Shown here: positions 62,042-64,000 of the stretch, one piece after another
How the letters are laid out: each line of letters begins with the position of its first letter
How positions within the stretch are numbered: the first letter of the stretch is position 1
Assembly (NCBI RefSeq): GCF_029760915.1
Contig: NZ_CP121685.1
Span: forward strand, 1,276,001 to 1,340,000
From: Olleya sp. YS
GTDB taxonomy: Bacteria; Bacteroidota; Bacteroidia; Flavobacteriales; Flavobacteriaceae
Direction: 5' to 3'
DNA length: 64,000 nt
Made by a program: the position numbers and the translations under genes
Notes under the pieces: generated by a model
What the model saw: only the letters and a program-made list of their open reading frames with translations
What the model was told of the DNA's origin: nothing
The model's database searches: none

Positions 62042-64000
62042 TTATAAGTTATTAATTGTTAATGATGCATAATACATAGACCCGATAAATCCAGTTCCAA
62101 AAGCAGTAAAGTACTCATCTCCTGTTAGGTTTGTAGCTCCTACTTTGATAATAGATTTTAAACTTGGAATTTTATAATTGATTTGTGCATCCAATACGTG
62201 AAATTCTGGAACGATACCATTTCCAAATGTAGCTTCCCAGAAATAATCATCACTAAATCTGTATGCTATGTTGAAACCAAAGTTTTCAAACACTTCTGTA
62301 TGTCCAAAAGTTGCTTTAAACTTATGCTCTGGTGTATTAAAGTTTGTTTGAAAATCTGGATTTGCAGCTTGATCAAAATCTTGTTTAGTGAATGTGTAAC
62401 TACCACCAAGATCAAAACCACCAAACACTTTAGTAGATAATCCTAAAGAAGCACCATAAGATTTAACATCAGCATCAGAATTAGTGTAGGCACTGTACGC
62501 CTGAACATCTCCATTTGCCAATGCAGCCACAGATAGACCTCCATCTCCTGCTGTACCATATAACGGAGAAATCACTACTTCCTGAGAGATAAAATCTTCG
62601 TATTTGTTGTAGTAAGTACTAAAATCAACAATAAGACTTTCAAATTTACCTCTATAACCTACTTCAACAGAGGTTACTCTTTCTGGTTTTATAATTTCAG
62701 GATTTGCAACTGTTAATAATGCTGGGTTACCTGAAGCTGCAAATGCACTAACAGAGCTAGCAGAGTATGAGTTCTCATAGGCTGCTCTACCAGTTTGATT
62801 AACAGTAGCAGGTTGTCCAAACATTGTTTGACCTTCTAAACTAATTGCATAGTCTCTAGAATATCTGTCTAAATTACTTTCAGCAGAACCTACTAAAATG
62901 GCTCTACCTGCATCTAAACCAATAAACAAATCTTGAGTTGTTGGGTTTCTAAAACCTGTTTGAGCAGAAGCTCTAATATTATGATTCTGGTTTAAGGTTA
63001 GACCTGCAGAAATTCTTGGAGAGAAAAAACCATCAAATAATTCTGATTTGTCGTAACGTCCAGACGCAGTTAACTTTAATTCCATATCCTCAGAAACTTC
63101 AATGTCTTTTTGGATTTGAGAATACACTCCAAATTCTGAGTATTCTATTGGGCTATCCCTATCTGTATAAATTGTACCTCCAGAATTTAATGTGTATTTT
63201 CTGTAAGACCCTCCAACTTGTATTTCAGCCCAATCTGTAAGGTCACCAAAGTTATAATTTGCATCACTATGGAAATATTTAGAAGCATCTTGAAATTTTG
63301 AACCTGTACTTAAGTCTGGATCATTAATACTTCTGTTAAATGCGGCTTGATATTCCGGTGTTCCTGGTAAAAAACGACCAGTATCTGCTGCTGCTCTAGC
63401 TGCTTCATGTTTTTGTTGTTCTGTAAGACCTAATGGATTACCAGATAAGTCAATACCTACAAAAGTATTTATATAGTCTCCAAACCAATCAGCATCACTT
63501 TTCCATGCTCTATTTATGTTAATACCAGTAAAGACCATGTCATATGAATCACCTGCTTTGTCTGACACCTCATAAGCTCTAACAAAAAAGTTATCGTTTC
63601 TAACTTCTAATTTATGTTGTTGCTGGAAGAAACCATTAATGTTATATCTGTTTGTACCTTGATAGATAGTAGAACCTGATCCAACTTTTCCAACATAAGA
63701 AAACTCTAAATTATTTCCTTCAATTGGACGATAATATAATCCCCAGTCTGCTTTAACACTTTCAGCATTATAATTTGTCAAATCACGCTCATTATAACCT
63801 GTTCTACTAACAACTACGTCTGGTACAACACCTGTACCTCCAGCTAGTGCGTTAATATTTGCAGCTACTTCATCTCCATACACGTTGATACCATCGTAAT
63901 CTGTATTAGCTCTTGTTCTTGTTGGGTCAATTTTATCTACTTCACTAGTCGCTTGCCAATCTGTTCCTTTTAAGTAACCGAAGTTAACTTTTGCAGCAAA
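62042..64000 (-). CDS. TonB-dependent receptor (5' end outside window)
   Basis: Open to the window edge; 652 residues visible, the first being FAAKVNFGYLKGTDWQATS, so plug and signal peptide lie outside. The visible part is barrel: alternating strands such as NNLEFSYVGKVGSGSTIYQGTNRYNINGFFQQQHKLEV, DMELKLTASGRYDKSELFDGFFSPRISAGLTLN, QDLFIGLDAGRAILVGSAESNLDRY, SVEVGYRGKFESLIVDFSTYYNKYEDFISQE, and the C-terminal end INYKIPSLKSIIKVGATNLTGDEYFTAFGTGFIGSMYYASLTINNL. No SusC-like features can be judged without the N-terminus. The SGNH lipoprotein gene follows two bases after its stop, suggesting a receptor-enzyme pair for import of an ester or lipid product. Confidence 0.9.
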   Translation of the reverse strand, partial: FAAKVNFGYLKGTDWQATSEVDKIDPTRTRANTDYDGINVYGDEVAANINALAGGTGVVPDVVVSRTGYNERDLTNYNAESVKADWGLYYRPIEGNNLEFSYVGKVGSGSTIYQGTNRYNINGFFQQQHKLEVRNDNFFVRAYEVSDKAGDSYDMVFTGININRAWKSDADWFGDYINTFVGIDLSGNPLGLTEQQKHEAARAAADTGRFLPGTPEYQAAFNRSINDPDLSTGSKFQDASKYFHSDANYNFGDLTDWAEIQVGGSYRKYTLNSGGTIYTDRDSPIEYSEFGVYSQIQKDIEVSEDMELKLTASGRYDKSELFDGFFSPRISAGLTLNQNHNIRASAQTGFRNPTTQDLFIGLDAGRAILVGSAESNLDRYSRDYAISLEGQTMFGQPATVNQTGRAAYENSYSASSVSAFAASGNPALLTVANPEIIKPERVTSVEVGYRGKFESLIVDFSTYYNKYEDFISQEVVISPLYGTAGDGGLSVAALANGDVQAYSAYTNSDADVKSYGASLGLSTKVFGGFDLGGSYTFTKQDFDQAANPDFQTNFNTPEHKFKATFGHTEVFENFGFNIAYRFSDDYFWEATFGNGIVPEFHVLDAQINYKIPSLKSIIKVGATNLTGDEYFTAFGTGFIGSMYYASLTINNL

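Overview
The window is a 64 kb stretch of an AT-rich chromosome from a member of the Bacteroidota, almost certainly a (probably marine) Flavobacteriaceae. The evidence is the family mix (complete Bat aerotolerance operon, PorZ and T9SS type A cargo proteins, several TonB-dependent receptors, recX/recO/pheS/gdhA/atpD in flavobacterial form), the weak Shine-Dalgarno signals, and many TAnnTTTG promoter -7 boxes. I see no rRNA, tRNA, CRISPR array, transposase or integrase. Most of the window is ordinary core genome. Domain and family names come from recognising sequence motifs, not from database searches.

Layout. 1-3.6 kb: the 3' end of a membrane protein with a helix-hairpin-helix domain, an AlbA_2/Schlafen-like protein and two oxidoreductases (SDR, AKR). 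3.7-12.8 kb: a co-directional Bat operon (moxR, DUF58, a BatD-like extra gene, batA, batB, batC, batD, batE). 12.9-17.5 kb: a small exported protein, two SulP anion transporters and a beta carbonic anhydrase, which together look like a bicarbonate uptake/CO2 interconversion unit. 17.5-23.6 kb: cvpA, pheS, a two-repeat lectin of the Microcystis viridis lectin (MVL) type, gpsA, a lipoprotein with a sigma54-like promoter, and a BON-LysM protein. 23.6-25.6 kb: a Rieske oxygenase and a Crp/Fnr regulator lying exactly between two related palindromic elements in inverted orientation; this is the best candidate in the window for a mobile or swapped-in unit. 25.7-36.4 kb: housekeeping genes (nadD, gmk, YicC, thioesterase, ArsC-like, OsmC, DinB, a PLP sulfur enzyme, gdhA). 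36.5-39 kb: an AlgJ/AlgX-like plus MBOAT O-acetylation pair. 39-52.3 kb: porZ, recO, a TonB receptor and two giant T9SS cargo proteins with a shared C-terminal half. 52.3-58.5 kb: recX, a small barrel protein, a cupin-like protein, a BtuB-like receptor, a DUF2007 protein and umuC-umuD in reversed order. 58.5-64 kb: atpC, atpD, and a surface SGNH lipoprotein next to a TonB receptor that runs off the window.

Cross-cutting structure. Short intergenic spacers inside operons repeatedly consist of degenerate heptamer repeats (for example TTCACTA x3, AAAGTNA x4, AGTTTGC x2-3). One of these forms a hairpin between atpD and atpC. Almost every transcription unit ends in a clear A-tract/hairpin/T-tract terminator. 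No intergenic stretch exceeds about 300 bases; the longest (514-742, 19561-19801, 22814-23069, 23565-23770, 34866-35093, 48324-48544) are described through the terminators, promoters and repeats they contain.
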